DNA of 64,000 bases from Bacteroidota bacterium (GTDB lineage Bacteria; Bacteroidota; Ignavibacteria; UBA10030; UBA8401), in the NCBI GenBank assembly GCA_035506275.1, contig DATJPT010000002.1:156642-220641 (forward strand), written 5' to 3'. The notes under the pieces are model-generated. The model was not told the origin of the DNA. It ran no database searches and saw only the letters and a program-made list of their open reading frames with translations. Shown piece after piece: positions 55,999-64,000 of the stretch (position 1 is its first letter; every line of letters begins with the position of its first letter). Made by a program: the position numbers and the translations under genes.

Positions 55999-57030
55999 CT
56001 AAAATCGAACGGCAAGTGAGAACGAGTGCACGCCTTCAAGCCGTCCGTAATCACGATACGCGTAATCGAACTTTACCAATGAGCTGCTGGAAACGAGGCT
56101 GGAGGTAACGCCCAGACCGAGTGAAAGCCCCCCTTCGCTCTGACTCAGGAAGAGCGACTGGTATCCGGCGCGGATGAAAATGAAATCGCGCAGCGCAAAT
56201 TCGGTTCCGACATCGACGCTCTCGTAATTATCGTTCGGGTGGATCGCATCGACCGCAACTGTCCATCGATAGGTCTCGTTGTCCACAACGTTCGTCGAGA
56301 CGCCGATCTGGAACCGGAGCGGCAGGTCCCATGAATTCATTTCAATGTCTGCCGGGATCTGGTTGTTCGTCCCCGGCTTTGTTGCGTCGAGCTGAAGAAA
56401 TTGCCGCGTATCGCTCCCCGCCAGCGTCATCGGCGTTCCAAAATTCGACAACGTCGCTCCGATGACCATACCGCCAAAAAGATCCGTCTTGAATAACGTC
56501 CCGACATCCACTGCGAACGCGTCGGCTGTTTCGTGCCAGATCGATTGCTGAATGAACTTCGCGGTGAAGCCGACGGAAAAACGGTCGCTGAGCAGCCGGG
56601 CATAGGAGAGCCCGGCGGCAATATCACCGGCGCTGAAATACTCTCCTGTGCCATCCGGCATTTCCACCGTGGTCACGGGCATATCGGCCATGCTCAGGGA
56701 GGTGAGGCTGAACCCGAGCGTTCCGAAACTCCCCACAGGAAGGACGATGCCGGCAAAATCGAACTTTGTATCCGCGATCCAATCGGTATGCGAAAGAACT
56801 GCTTCGCTGCCGGTAAGTTTGGCGATGCCCGCGGGGTTCCAGTAGAGGGCCGTGGCGTCGTTGGAGAGGCTCACGAATGCCCCCCCGAGGCCGATCGCCG
56901 GAGCGCCGACGGAGATTTCCAGAAACGTTGCTGCCGTCGTCCCTGTTTTCGAGACGTCGACGGCGCTTTGCCCGTACACCGCGACCGGGAGTATTGCGGC
57001 AAGGAGAATGATGTGCAGACGTTTGTTCAT
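55999..57030 (-). CDS. PorV/PorQ family outer-membrane protein
   Basis: The ATG at 57030 has GGAG nine bases upstream and a good signal peptide (MNKRLHIILLAAILPVAVYGQ). A second ATG at 57051 overlaps the preceding TAA and is less likely. The 343-residue protein is a beta-barrel of the PorV type: LEISVGAPAIGLGGAFVSLS and ATALYWNPAGIAKL at the start, and a C-terminal aromatic end SLAVRF. PorV shuttles T9SS cargo to the surface attachment machine. Here it follows a large T9SS cargo gene, so it may be a cargo-specific paralogue. Confidence 0.85.
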   Translation of the reverse strand: MNKRLHIILLAAILPVAVYGQSAVDVSKTGTTAATFLEISVGAPAIGLGGAFVSLSNDATALYWNPAGIAKLTGSEAVLSHTDWIADTKFDFAGIVLPVGSFGTLGFSLTSLSMADMPVTTVEMPDGTGEYFSAGDIAAGLSYARLLSDRFSVGFTAKFIQQSIWHETADAFAVDVGTLFKTDLFGGMVIGATLSNFGTPMTLAGSDTRQFLQLDATKPGTNNQIPADIEMNSWDLPLRFQIGVSTNVVDNETYRWTVAVDAIHPNDNYESVDVGTEFALRDFIFIRAGYQSLFLSQSEGGLSLGLGVTSSLVSSSSLVKFDYAYRDYGRLEGVHSFSLAVRF

Positions 57031-57050
57031 GAAAATGGACTCCGGCTTCA

Positions 57051-60000
57051 TTATTTCATAACCGCAAACTTGCCGATGAACGACCCGACGCCGGGGGCAT
57101 CGACGTGGAACACATACACGCCGAACGCGATATCCATGCCGTCGCGTGAGACGAGATTCCACGGCTCCTGCCCGTTATCAATGTTGCTGTTGTGATACAA
57201 CGTCTGCACAAGCTGCGCGCTCATGGTGTAGATGCGAATTGTGCATTTGCTCGGCAGATGAATGAAATAGATGAGCCTCGGACCTCGGCCGACCTGCGTC
57301 GTTTGAGGCTCCCACGAGGCTGCGCCCACATACGGATTCGGCACCACAGAGACTTTTTTGATGTCATATTTCGCTTGCTGGATGTTGAGCGACGGCGCCG
57401 TTGTCGTAAACTCGAAGTACTCGCCGGTCCGGAACGGCTTCAAGGTGGAGATCCGGTAGACATCGCCTGCTTGAGGGGCCCGCTGTTTCGATGCCGCAAT
57501 TGTCGTGTCCATCGCCAGCGTCATCGACCAGGCTTTCTTGGCGCTGGAGAAATCGGTCGCGGGCTTCCCCGCAGAATCACCGCACACGATGAAGATCGCG
57601 TCGCCAGCGTCGAAGACCTGATTGTTGTTGACATCTTCAAAGATGAATTGAACGTGATCGATGTTCTCTGTCAGGTTCTTGATGATGATATTCGACTGCT
57701 GCGGACCGCTGAAACTGGATGATGGGAACGAAAGATCACCTTGCCCTTTTGCGGTGAACGTCACCTCGTAATCGGCGGGATAGTACACCCGGCTGGCTTG
57801 GAACGCCGGAGCGAACCGCGAGTCAAACCCAGTCAGGACAACGTAGTTGCTGTTCCCTTGTTCCCACTTGGTGTTGGCCGGATCGATCGCGACGTTTGGA
57901 CTATTCGTGATGTTCAAAACAATCCCCTTCACGATAGGCGATTGCTGCTGAGCAGTCAGTAATTGGGTCAGCTTGATGGCCGTATCACCGGTTGTCTTGT
58001 CAAGAAGCACGTACCAGGGATCGGGATTCGTGTGGAAGGCGGTGGAGTCAAAGAATTCAAGCCGGTACGTGTGATTATTTCCCACCGAATCCGGGTCAAG
58101 AATGCCGACGCCCAGCGACCCGGTCCCTGGTCCCGAGGCAATGTTCACTCTTACATTCGGCGCAACATAGCCGGAAGCGGGGGCGTGCGGCGTGACGACC
58201 GCTGTATTGATGTCTGTTTTGACATTGCCGTTAACATCGACCTTTATGATCGCGGTAGTCTCAGACGGCGGGATGCCCGTTAATTGGCCGGCGATATTCG
58301 TCGTTGAGTAGCCGGCATCGTACGCCGTTACTGCGTAATAGTATGTCTGTCCGTTTTGGACCGTCGAGTCGACGAACGAGTGCTGCAGACCGGAGTCATC
58401 GCCAAGATTGAAGTATGCGCCGTTGATACCGATCGCGGCCAGGCCTTTGATCCCGTCAATAAGGTCGTACTGCGCGATCGGAACCCGGTAGGTCGGCGTC
58501 CCGTAGGCGTCAGTGACGGTCATATCTGCCACAAAATTCGGCTCGGTGCTCCGGTACACTCGGTACCCTTCAAAACTATATCTCTGATAGAACGCGTCCC
58601 ATGTCAGCTCGGCCGCGTTATCCCAGTAGAGCGTCACCTTATGGTCCCCCGCAACGGCTTTGATCGTGGGCTTGTTCGGCGGCTTTGCAAACTGGTAGTT
58701 CGCGTTATAGATCGACTGAACAGTTTTCTTCTTCAGGAAAAGATCGTCGGCGTTCAAACCGAAGAGGAGGGACATCGAGAATGTCTGCGTCTCGCCGGTC
58801 AGCTGCGGGGCGCCCAGCGTCGTGCTGTACGTGTTCCGGCCATTCATGTGGAAGAAATAGCTCGAGAACCAATTTCCGAGGTTGACGCCGAGGAGCGATC
58901 CTCCGTGGGGCTGCGGCGCGGAAGTAAACGCTGTCCAATTCCGCTCGTCGTTATTCAAGTCGTAGGTATGGACAGCAGCGATGATGAAGCCGGTCAGGCC
59001 GATCTGGTCCGACTCGTCTTTGTCAAGCGCGCCAAAATCCGGTTCGCCCGGGTCCGGCCTGCCGTTTCCTTCTGTCCCGTCAGGATCGGGGCCGGGATAC
59101 CCTGAGTCGAGTGGTCCTAATCCGTCGGTGCCGACATCATCGTTCAGCGGCTCCCCCGGATCCCATTTCCCGTTATGGTTCAGATCGGTATAGGAAACCC
59201 AATTAGCATTTTCATCTGCGTCCCAATGCGGCCGCCAGGAGTAGCCGTAAAATGCATGAAAGCGGGCGGTGTCTTGCTGAACATTAACGATGAAGGGGTC
59301 CTTGTTGACGTCAGTAATGAAATCTTTTGCCAGGTTGTCCCGCCGTTCGTCGGTGAGGCCGTCCCTGTCATTATCGATGTGGTCGTCCGGAATGCCGGGG
59401 CTTTCGAGGAACGCATATCCGGAATAGCCGATCGGACTCCAGTTTCCCGGACTTCCCTGGGCCACCGTCGACCACGAATACGAGAGATTCAGGTCCAAAT
59501 TGTAATCCCCGGCATTGTTCGACGAATTGTCGTGGCCTCCGATGCCCCAGTCGACATACTGCGCAAAAACAGTCTTTGCGTAATCGGTTGTCCCTACATT
59601 TGTGATCGTGTAAAGCCAGAAGATGACGTCTTCGGCGAGCACCTGCGACCATTGAAAGCCCCGCGCATGCACTTGCATCGCCAATCCGCCGCGGGTTGAA
59701 TCAGACGCATCGGGATAAAAATGGTTCGTCAGGAGATATTGGCGGTCTTCATTATCGTCCATCACAAAATACGTTTCGAGGTCGGCATTCTGCACGCCGT
59801 TGCCGAAAAAACCGTTCCATCTTCCATCCCACGTGCTCGGACGATCGGGCCAGTGAGGAGGCCAGGTCGTGGGGTCATCGCTGCGGGCGGGGCTTGACTG
59901 GTACTGGTTCGCGTAGTTCGGAAGCGGCCACCAGCCGTACGTGACGCCGGTTGACACGTTGTAGCGGGTATACTCGTAGTAATTTGTCTCAAGAGGATGG

Positions 60001-60323
60001 ATCGTGTCGCCGTTCACTACGGTCTCGGCCTGAACCACCACCGCGACACCGTCGATGTAGGTATGATTTGTTCCCTTCGGCCAGACGCCGCTCATGGTAG
60101 GATCATTCTTCCAATCCGCCACTTCCCCGAAATTGTAGAAACACGTCTCGACGAGATTACCGTCCATGAGTCCAAGCTTCGTCCAGTTGTGGTTTCCTTT
60201 GGACGTGTCAACGAGCTCCTGAGCTTCTGCATGAAAGTTCAGGGCGCTGAACACAAGCGCAGCGATCATCAGTCTCATCGTAGAGATCTTTTTCGAGGCT
60301 TTGTTTGTCGGACTGTGGCCCAT
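57051..60323 (-). CDS. Large T9SS-sorted surface protein
   Basis: The 1090-residue protein has a signal peptide (start at 60323 or the ATG at 60278; ending HAEAQ), a long N-terminal region of unknown family (about 40-560) with Asp-rich, calcium-loop-like runs (DHIDNDRDGLTDE, DLNHNGKWDPGEP, DPDGTEGNGRPDPGEPD), a fibronectin-III-like domain (about 570-690), further beta domains and a T9SS-type tail (VVPNPYVGAASW to FIGKFAVMK). It probably sits at the surface and binds substrate or builds a complex with the TonB receptor encoded 6 bases upstream. No enzymatic motif is visible. Common in this group but uncharacterised. Confidence 0.8.
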   Translation of the reverse strand: MGHSPTNKASKKISTMRLMIAALVFSALNFHAEAQELVDTSKGNHNWTKLGLMDGNLVETCFYNFGEVADWKNDPTMSGVWPKGTNHTYIDGVAVVVQAETVVNGDTIHPLETNYYEYTRYNVSTGVTYGWWPLPNYANQYQSSPARSDDPTTWPPHWPDRPSTWDGRWNGFFGNGVQNADLETYFVMDDNEDRQYLLTNHFYPDASDSTRGGLAMQVHARGFQWSQVLAEDVIFWLYTITNVGTTDYAKTVFAQYVDWGIGGHDNSSNNAGDYNLDLNLSYSWSTVAQGSPGNWSPIGYSGYAFLESPGIPDDHIDNDRDGLTDERRDNLAKDFITDVNKDPFIVNVQQDTARFHAFYGYSWRPHWDADENANWVSYTDLNHNGKWDPGEPLNDDVGTDGLGPLDSGYPGPDPDGTEGNGRPDPGEPDFGALDKDESDQIGLTGFIIAAVHTYDLNNDERNWTAFTSAPQPHGGSLLGVNLGNWFSSYFFHMNGRNTYSTTLGAPQLTGETQTFSMSLLFGLNADDLFLKKKTVQSIYNANYQFAKPPNKPTIKAVAGDHKVTLYWDNAAELTWDAFYQRYSFEGYRVYRSTEPNFVADMTVTDAYGTPTYRVPIAQYDLIDGIKGLAAIGINGAYFNLGDDSGLQHSFVDSTVQNGQTYYYAVTAYDAGYSTTNIAGQLTGIPPSETTAIIKVDVNGNVKTDINTAVVTPHAPASGYVAPNVRVNIASGPGTGSLGVGILDPDSVGNNHTYRLEFFDSTAFHTNPDPWYVLLDKTTGDTAIKLTQLLTAQQQSPIVKGIVLNITNSPNVAIDPANTKWEQGNSNYVVLTGFDSRFAPAFQASRVYYPADYEVTFTAKGQGDLSFPSSSFSGPQQSNIIIKNLTENIDHVQFIFEDVNNNQVFDAGDAIFIVCGDSAGKPATDFSSAKKAWSMTLAMDTTIAASKQRAPQAGDVYRISTLKPFRTGEYFEFTTTAPSLNIQQAKYDIKKVSVVPNPYVGAASWEPQTTQVGRGPRLIYFIHLPSKCTIRIYTMSAQLVQTLYHNSNIDNGQEPWNLVSRDGMDIAFGVYVFHVDAPGVGSFIGKFAVMK

Positions 60324-60329
60324 AATTGT

Positions 60330-63008
60330 TTAGAATGTTAACGACACGCCGATTTCAACCTGGCGCGGCGCGGAATAAAAATCGGGACGCGAATAAAATT
60401 GCTGCAGGGTATTGTCGCCGCGAACAGGCTGTGCCGCCCTCTCCGCCTGTACTAGCGCAAGCGTGTACCCTGCTCGTCCTGTGTCGGTATAGACGTTGTT
60501 TTCATTTGGCGTGTCAAAAAGGTTGTAGATTTTCAAAAAGAGAGAGAGCGGAAGGTTGAACATGTCGAAGTACTTTGTGATGTACATATCCGTGTTGAAG
60601 AACATCGGCATATTGCCGCTGTTTTCCAGACCGGTCCGCTCGTTCTCCAACGCCGGAGTGTACGGGAGCCCCGAACCGAGCCGAACTATGAAGCTGGCGA
60701 GCAGGTCGTGGGGGTCCCCGGCCGTGAGCGTCAGGTTAAGCGAGTGGCGGCGGTCCCAATTCAGCGGCACAAGCACCGTATTGATCGAGATCGGAGGATT
60801 TGCCGTCGCCTTGTTATAGTCGTCCTCAGGGTCCGAGGCGTTTCCTTTGGCAACCTGGTACGTATAGTCGAGGTTGGCGCCGAAGCCGTTCGTCAATCGC
60901 CTGTCGATCGAAATCGTGAAACCCTGGACAGCGCCGTAGTCGGTGTTGATGTACTCTCCAAACTGCACAAAATTGTTTTTGAGAAAGAGCTGAAGACCCA
61001 GGAGGTTGCGGATGTCTTTGTAATATCCCGTGACCGTAAGGCCAAGGTTGGGGGCGAGTTCCTGCTGCAAACCTACCTCATACATGGTTGTCCGCTGGGG
61101 CTGCAGATTGGCGTTGCCGATGACGTCGCCGATGTAATCCGGGTAGTTACCGGTCAGCGGGATGCGGAAGTTGGGGTTCTTATAGAGATACTCGAACGCC
61201 GGGATCTGGAAGAAATGGCCGTACGAAAAGTGGACCGCTCCCTGGTCGGTGATGGGATAGGAGATACCAACACGCGGACTGAGCTGATATTTCGGAGAAG
61301 CTTTCGTCACAAGCGAATCCGGAAAGGGGGACTGGAGCGGGTCAAGCTCTGCAATGTCATTAGGATTCCTCAGCGTGCTGCCGTCCGGCTCGAAATAATC
61401 AAACCGCAGGCCGACGTTCACGACAAGATACGATAATTCAATCTTATCCTGAACATAGGCGGCCAGCTGGTACGGCATGTTCTCGTATTTATTATAATCG
61501 AAAGAGCCTAGGGCCGGCAGCGCCGGTACAAATCCGCTCGAAGCGTCGACGTGGATCTGATAATCTATATAGTTCAAGTAATGGACATCCGTCTCGATGC
61601 CCGCCTTCAACTGATGGACGTTTGTCAACTGTGAAGTAAAATCAACTTTCCCTGTGTAGGTATTTGTATGATGGTAGAAGTGCCAGTTTTCCGTGCCGCC
61701 TGTCAGGAATGCATTTGCCCCGGCATCCATCAGCCGTGTCGGGTTTACATAACGCGGATCGAGCGGATTCTCGTACACGTATTCTTTGTATTCCGAATCA
61801 AAACCCGAGGCATTGATGTCCATGAACGCCGAATTGCCGAACACAATCGTATAGCTGGCGATGGTCAGAAGGCTCTTTTGATACTGTGTGTAATCTCCGT
61901 CGGGATCGAGCTGAAATTGCTGGTCGTAGTCCCGGTACTGATTGTCGAAATAGATTGCCTGCAGGGTGAGGGCCTTTGCGCTCCCCACATCAAATGTAAA
62001 TTTGCCCTGTAGGTTCGCGCGTTTCTGATAATTCATCGAGACGTACTTGCCGTCGCCGGTTGCCCCGATGTACCATTGCGCAGGATTGTTGGCTGAGAAG
62101 TTGGAAGAATCGGACGGATTGAACACTCTTTTGCCGTAGAGCCAGCCGTCGTTATAGTAGTAGCGGCCGGAGAGAACGAATTTCATAAAATTGCCAATGC
62201 CCGGCATGGGGCCGCTCAGCAGACCTTCATAGTCCTGAAGATCCGCCGGGGAGATGTGATCGATGTTCTGGAAGAGGCCTGTGCGTGTCGTAAGATAGTC
62301 GCCCGTGTACGCCGAGAATGTTCCCGCATAGTTATCATGCGCCGTCTTGGTGACCTCGTTGACAACCCCTGACAAGGCTTCGCCGTACTCGGCATTGAAC
62401 GTGCCGCTGAGCACCTGAACTTCCTGCACGGAGTTGATGCCAGCCTCGAGCTCAAAATCTCCCGAAAAGACGTCATTGACGGACATGCCGTCGATCAGGT
62501 ATTTCACTTCGTTGCTGCGTCCGCCGCGGAAATGCCCGTCAACCACGCCAGCCTGAAGGTTCACTGCATCCGAAACGGTCTCCAACGGAAGGGCTGCGAT
62601 CTCATCGCTCGTAACGGTCGCGGTCGTCGAAGTCAGATCCTTCTGGACGAGCGGCCGCACGGCGACAACCTCTTGCACGTTCATTTCAACGCCCTGCGGC
62701 ACAAGGGCGAAGCTGATCTGCGTGGTGCGGTCGGCAGAAACGGTAACGTTGTCGACGGTTTGCGGCGCGTAGCCGACAGCCGATGCCCGTAATTGGTACG
62801 TTCCCGGAGGGATATTAATGATGAAGTATTCCCCATTCACATCCGACGATGCGCCGAGTGTCGTTCCTACAATAACGATGTTGACGCCGATCGGGAGTTC
62901 TTTTGTCTGAGCGTCAACGACCTTCCCGGAAATCTTGCCGGTCGTGCCTCCGAACGCCGCCAGAGCAACGATCAACAAGAGGGAAACAGTAGTAGCGAAT
63001 ATTCTCAT
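60330..63008 (-). CDS. TonB-dependent receptor with CarboxypepD-regulatory domain (SusC-like)
   Basis: The 892-residue protein has a signal peptide (1-21), a CarboxypepD_reg beta domain (about 24-105, GKISGKVVDAQTKELPIGVN), a TonB-box-like MNVQEVVAV, a plug (about 120-235, YLIDGMSVNDVFSGDFEL) and a barrel ending in the aromatic EIGVSLTF. The layout is that of SusC-type oligosaccharide importers, but no SusD gene is next to it; the large surface protein may take that place. The gene lies 82 bases after a T9SS cargo gene and 6 bases before the next. Confidence 0.92.
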   Translation of the reverse strand: MRIFATTVSLLLIVALAAFGGTTGKISGKVVDAQTKELPIGVNIVIVGTTLGASSDVNGEYFIINIPPGTYQLRASAVGYAPQTVDNVTVSADRTTQISFALVPQGVEMNVQEVVAVRPLVQKDLTSTTATVTSDEIAALPLETVSDAVNLQAGVVDGHFRGGRSNEVKYLIDGMSVNDVFSGDFELEAGINSVQEVQVLSGTFNAEYGEALSGVVNEVTKTAHDNYAGTFSAYTGDYLTTRTGLFQNIDHISPADLQDYEGLLSGPMPGIGNFMKFVLSGRYYYNDGWLYGKRVFNPSDSSNFSANNPAQWYIGATGDGKYVSMNYQKRANLQGKFTFDVGSAKALTLQAIYFDNQYRDYDQQFQLDPDGDYTQYQKSLLTIASYTIVFGNSAFMDINASGFDSEYKEYVYENPLDPRYVNPTRLMDAGANAFLTGGTENWHFYHHTNTYTGKVDFTSQLTNVHQLKAGIETDVHYLNYIDYQIHVDASSGFVPALPALGSFDYNKYENMPYQLAAYVQDKIELSYLVVNVGLRFDYFEPDGSTLRNPNDIAELDPLQSPFPDSLVTKASPKYQLSPRVGISYPITDQGAVHFSYGHFFQIPAFEYLYKNPNFRIPLTGNYPDYIGDVIGNANLQPQRTTMYEVGLQQELAPNLGLTVTGYYKDIRNLLGLQLFLKNNFVQFGEYINTDYGAVQGFTISIDRRLTNGFGANLDYTYQVAKGNASDPEDDYNKATANPPISINTVLVPLNWDRRHSLNLTLTAGDPHDLLASFIVRLGSGLPYTPALENERTGLENSGNMPMFFNTDMYITKYFDMFNLPLSLFLKIYNLFDTPNENNVYTDTGRAGYTLALVQAERAAQPVRGDNTLQQFYSRPDFYSAPRQVEIGVSLTF

Positions 63009-63090
63009 CCTACTCCAGCAAGACCTTGTTTTGGAAAACGAAAAACTAGAGAGCGGGGCATCTTCACAAATACCCCGCCCTGTTGAGCGC

Positions 63091-64000
63091 TTACTTCAGG
63101 AGGAGCATTTTTTTCACGATGGCCATATCATTGGCCTGGAGACGGTAGAAGTACACGCCGCTGCTCAGCGTCGAGCCTGCGTTGTTGCGGCCGTCCCACG
63201 TAATTGAATATTGCCCGGCAGTCATGGGACCACTGATCAGCGTCCGCACTTGCTGTCCGAGAACATTATAGACAATCAGCGATACCATGCCGTCTTTCGG
63301 AATGCTGTAGTTTATTTTCGTCGACGGGTTGAACGGGTTTGGATAGTTATTGGAAAGGTCAAAGACGTGAGGAGTATTGCCTCCCGCAGTCTTGACACCC
63401 GTTGTGGTGCTGATCTTCTCAATATCGAGGTCGTCGAAATACACGGTCCCGACAAACGTCGAATAGACGTGCAACCGTGTCTCCAGCGCAACGACTCCGG
63501 CCGGAACGATAAGATCCAGCGTGTATTTGGTCCAATCAAACGAGGTCACGGCCGGGAATACGAACTGATAGTCCGATCCGGAAGTGTTATAGCCGTCGTT
63601 GTTGCCGTACATCGCCGACCACTGCGGCGTAATTCCCACCGCCCACGTTGTCGGATGCGCCGCTGCGGAATCGGGGAGCAAACCGCTTGCTTTGATCCAG
63701 ACGGTGACACGCACGCTGTCGCCCGGATGTATTGTACCGGCATCGAGATTGGCGAACGGGATCAGTTTCGTTCCGACAAAACCGTCGTGAGCTTGACGCC
63801 CGGCCGGCATGTTGAACATGAGGGAGTGGGTCCCGGAATGTGCAGTTGAGTTCGTTACCACGGTGTTCTCGAAACCGGAGTTCAATAGACCGTCATTCCC
63901 TCCGTTCGGCGGCAGCCAGTAATACCAGCCGGTCGGTACTCCGACCGACGTGTTCCAATCCTGTCCTGCCCATGCTCCAGCCCGGCCCGTCAGAATGAAA
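63091..64000 (-). CDS. T9SS-sorted surface protein, C-terminal part
   Basis: The reading frame is open to the right edge, so the N-terminus is outside the window (at least 302 residues inside). A carbohydrate-binding-type beta-sandwich is visible (about 63420-63900; LLNSGFENTV, a glycan-binding-module style opening, and TVYFDDLDIEKI near its end). It is followed by a T9SS type A tail with NYPNPFNPSTKINYS, VSLIVYNVLGQQVRTL and final AIVKKMLLLK. It is the most upstream visible member of the glycan-utilisation operon. Confidence 0.85.
   Translation of the reverse strand, partial: FILTGRAGAWAGQDWNTSVGVPTGWYYWLPPNGGNDGLLNSGFENTVVTNSTAHSGTHSLMFNMPAGRQAHDGFVGTKLIPFANLDAGTIHPGDSVRVTVWIKASGLLPDSAAAHPTTWAVGITPQWSAMYGNNDGYNTSGSDYQFVFPAVTSFDWTKYTLDLIVPAGVVALETRLHVYSTFVGTVYFDDLDIEKISTTTGVKTAGGNTPHVFDLSNNYPNPFNPSTKINYSIPKDGMVSLIVYNVLGQQVRTLISGPMTAGQYSITWDGRNNAGSTLSSGVYFYRLQANDMAIVKKMLLLK

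Noticed and set aside
57031..57162. Longer start for the PorV-like protein
   Set aside because: The extension is Arg-rich, overlaps the coding end of the large surface protein and hides the signal peptide.

Overview
The window looks like chromosomal DNA from a free-living member of the Bacteroidota/FCB group, most like Ignavibacteria or a close relative. The reasons are the C-terminal sorting tails with an NPFNPST-type motif that are typical of type IX secretion (T9SS) cargo, a PorV-family outer-membrane protein, two TonB-dependent receptors, and an NADP-type glutamate dehydrogenase. This placement is an inference from protein style; there is no rRNA in the window. I saw no tRNA, rRNA, CRISPR array, insertion sequence or phage gene.

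Layout. (1) 1-16250, minus strand: a 15-gene cell-surface polysaccharide cluster. In transcription order it holds a NodB deacetylase, a GT4, a WecG/TagA-type GT26, a polyprenyl-phosphate sugar transferase, a Wzc-like tyrosine autokinase, a small SLBB protein, the Wzm/Wzt ABC exporter, a methyltransferase, two GT9 and two GT4 transferases, an FkbM methyltransferase, and a GT2 cut by the window edge. (2) 16455-17348, plus strand: a lone DUF2279 protein. (3) 17353-22438, minus strand: a three-gene signalling unit of WD40-metacaspase, DUF4384 protein and CHASE2-adenylate cyclase, with a TPR protein (22888-24804) reading away from it. (4) 24855-32994: a receiver/PPDK-type ATP-binding fusion and gdhA on the minus strand, then pepT and an OPT-family transporter on the plus strand. 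(5) 33007-36971, minus strand: a probable metal (copper-like) module made of a secreted protein with CCCCC and CCCC runs, a TonB receptor whose Shine-Dalgarno lies inside a perfect hairpin, a YHS lipoprotein and a SafE-like membrane protein with a His/Met tail. (6) 37114-38142: a stand-alone methyltransferase. (7) 38257 to beyond 64000, minus strand: about 25 kb of nearly contiguous genes ending at a strong terminator (38204-38234). They encode T9SS cargo, a TonB receptor, a large surface protein, a PorV-like protein, a PpiC-type foldase, a complete sugar ABC importer, several (alpha/alpha)-barrel-type candidate glycosidases, a Zn-dependent polyol dehydrogenase, a PfkB kinase, a GH2 beta-mannosidase and a GH130 phosphorylase/glycosidase.

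How they work together. Region 1 builds, modifies and exports a surface glycan. Region 7 reads as a beta-mannoside (or mixed beta-glycan) utilisation operon in which T9SS surface proteins and a TonB receptor replace the usual SusC/SusD pair, and an ABC importer carries oligosaccharides across the inner membrane. Region 3 couples a caspase-type protease to cyclic-nucleotide signalling and is the best candidate for an undescribed system; region 5 is second. Start sites were revised where a Shine-Dalgarno, a signal peptide or an overlapping stop codon pointed to a downstream start.
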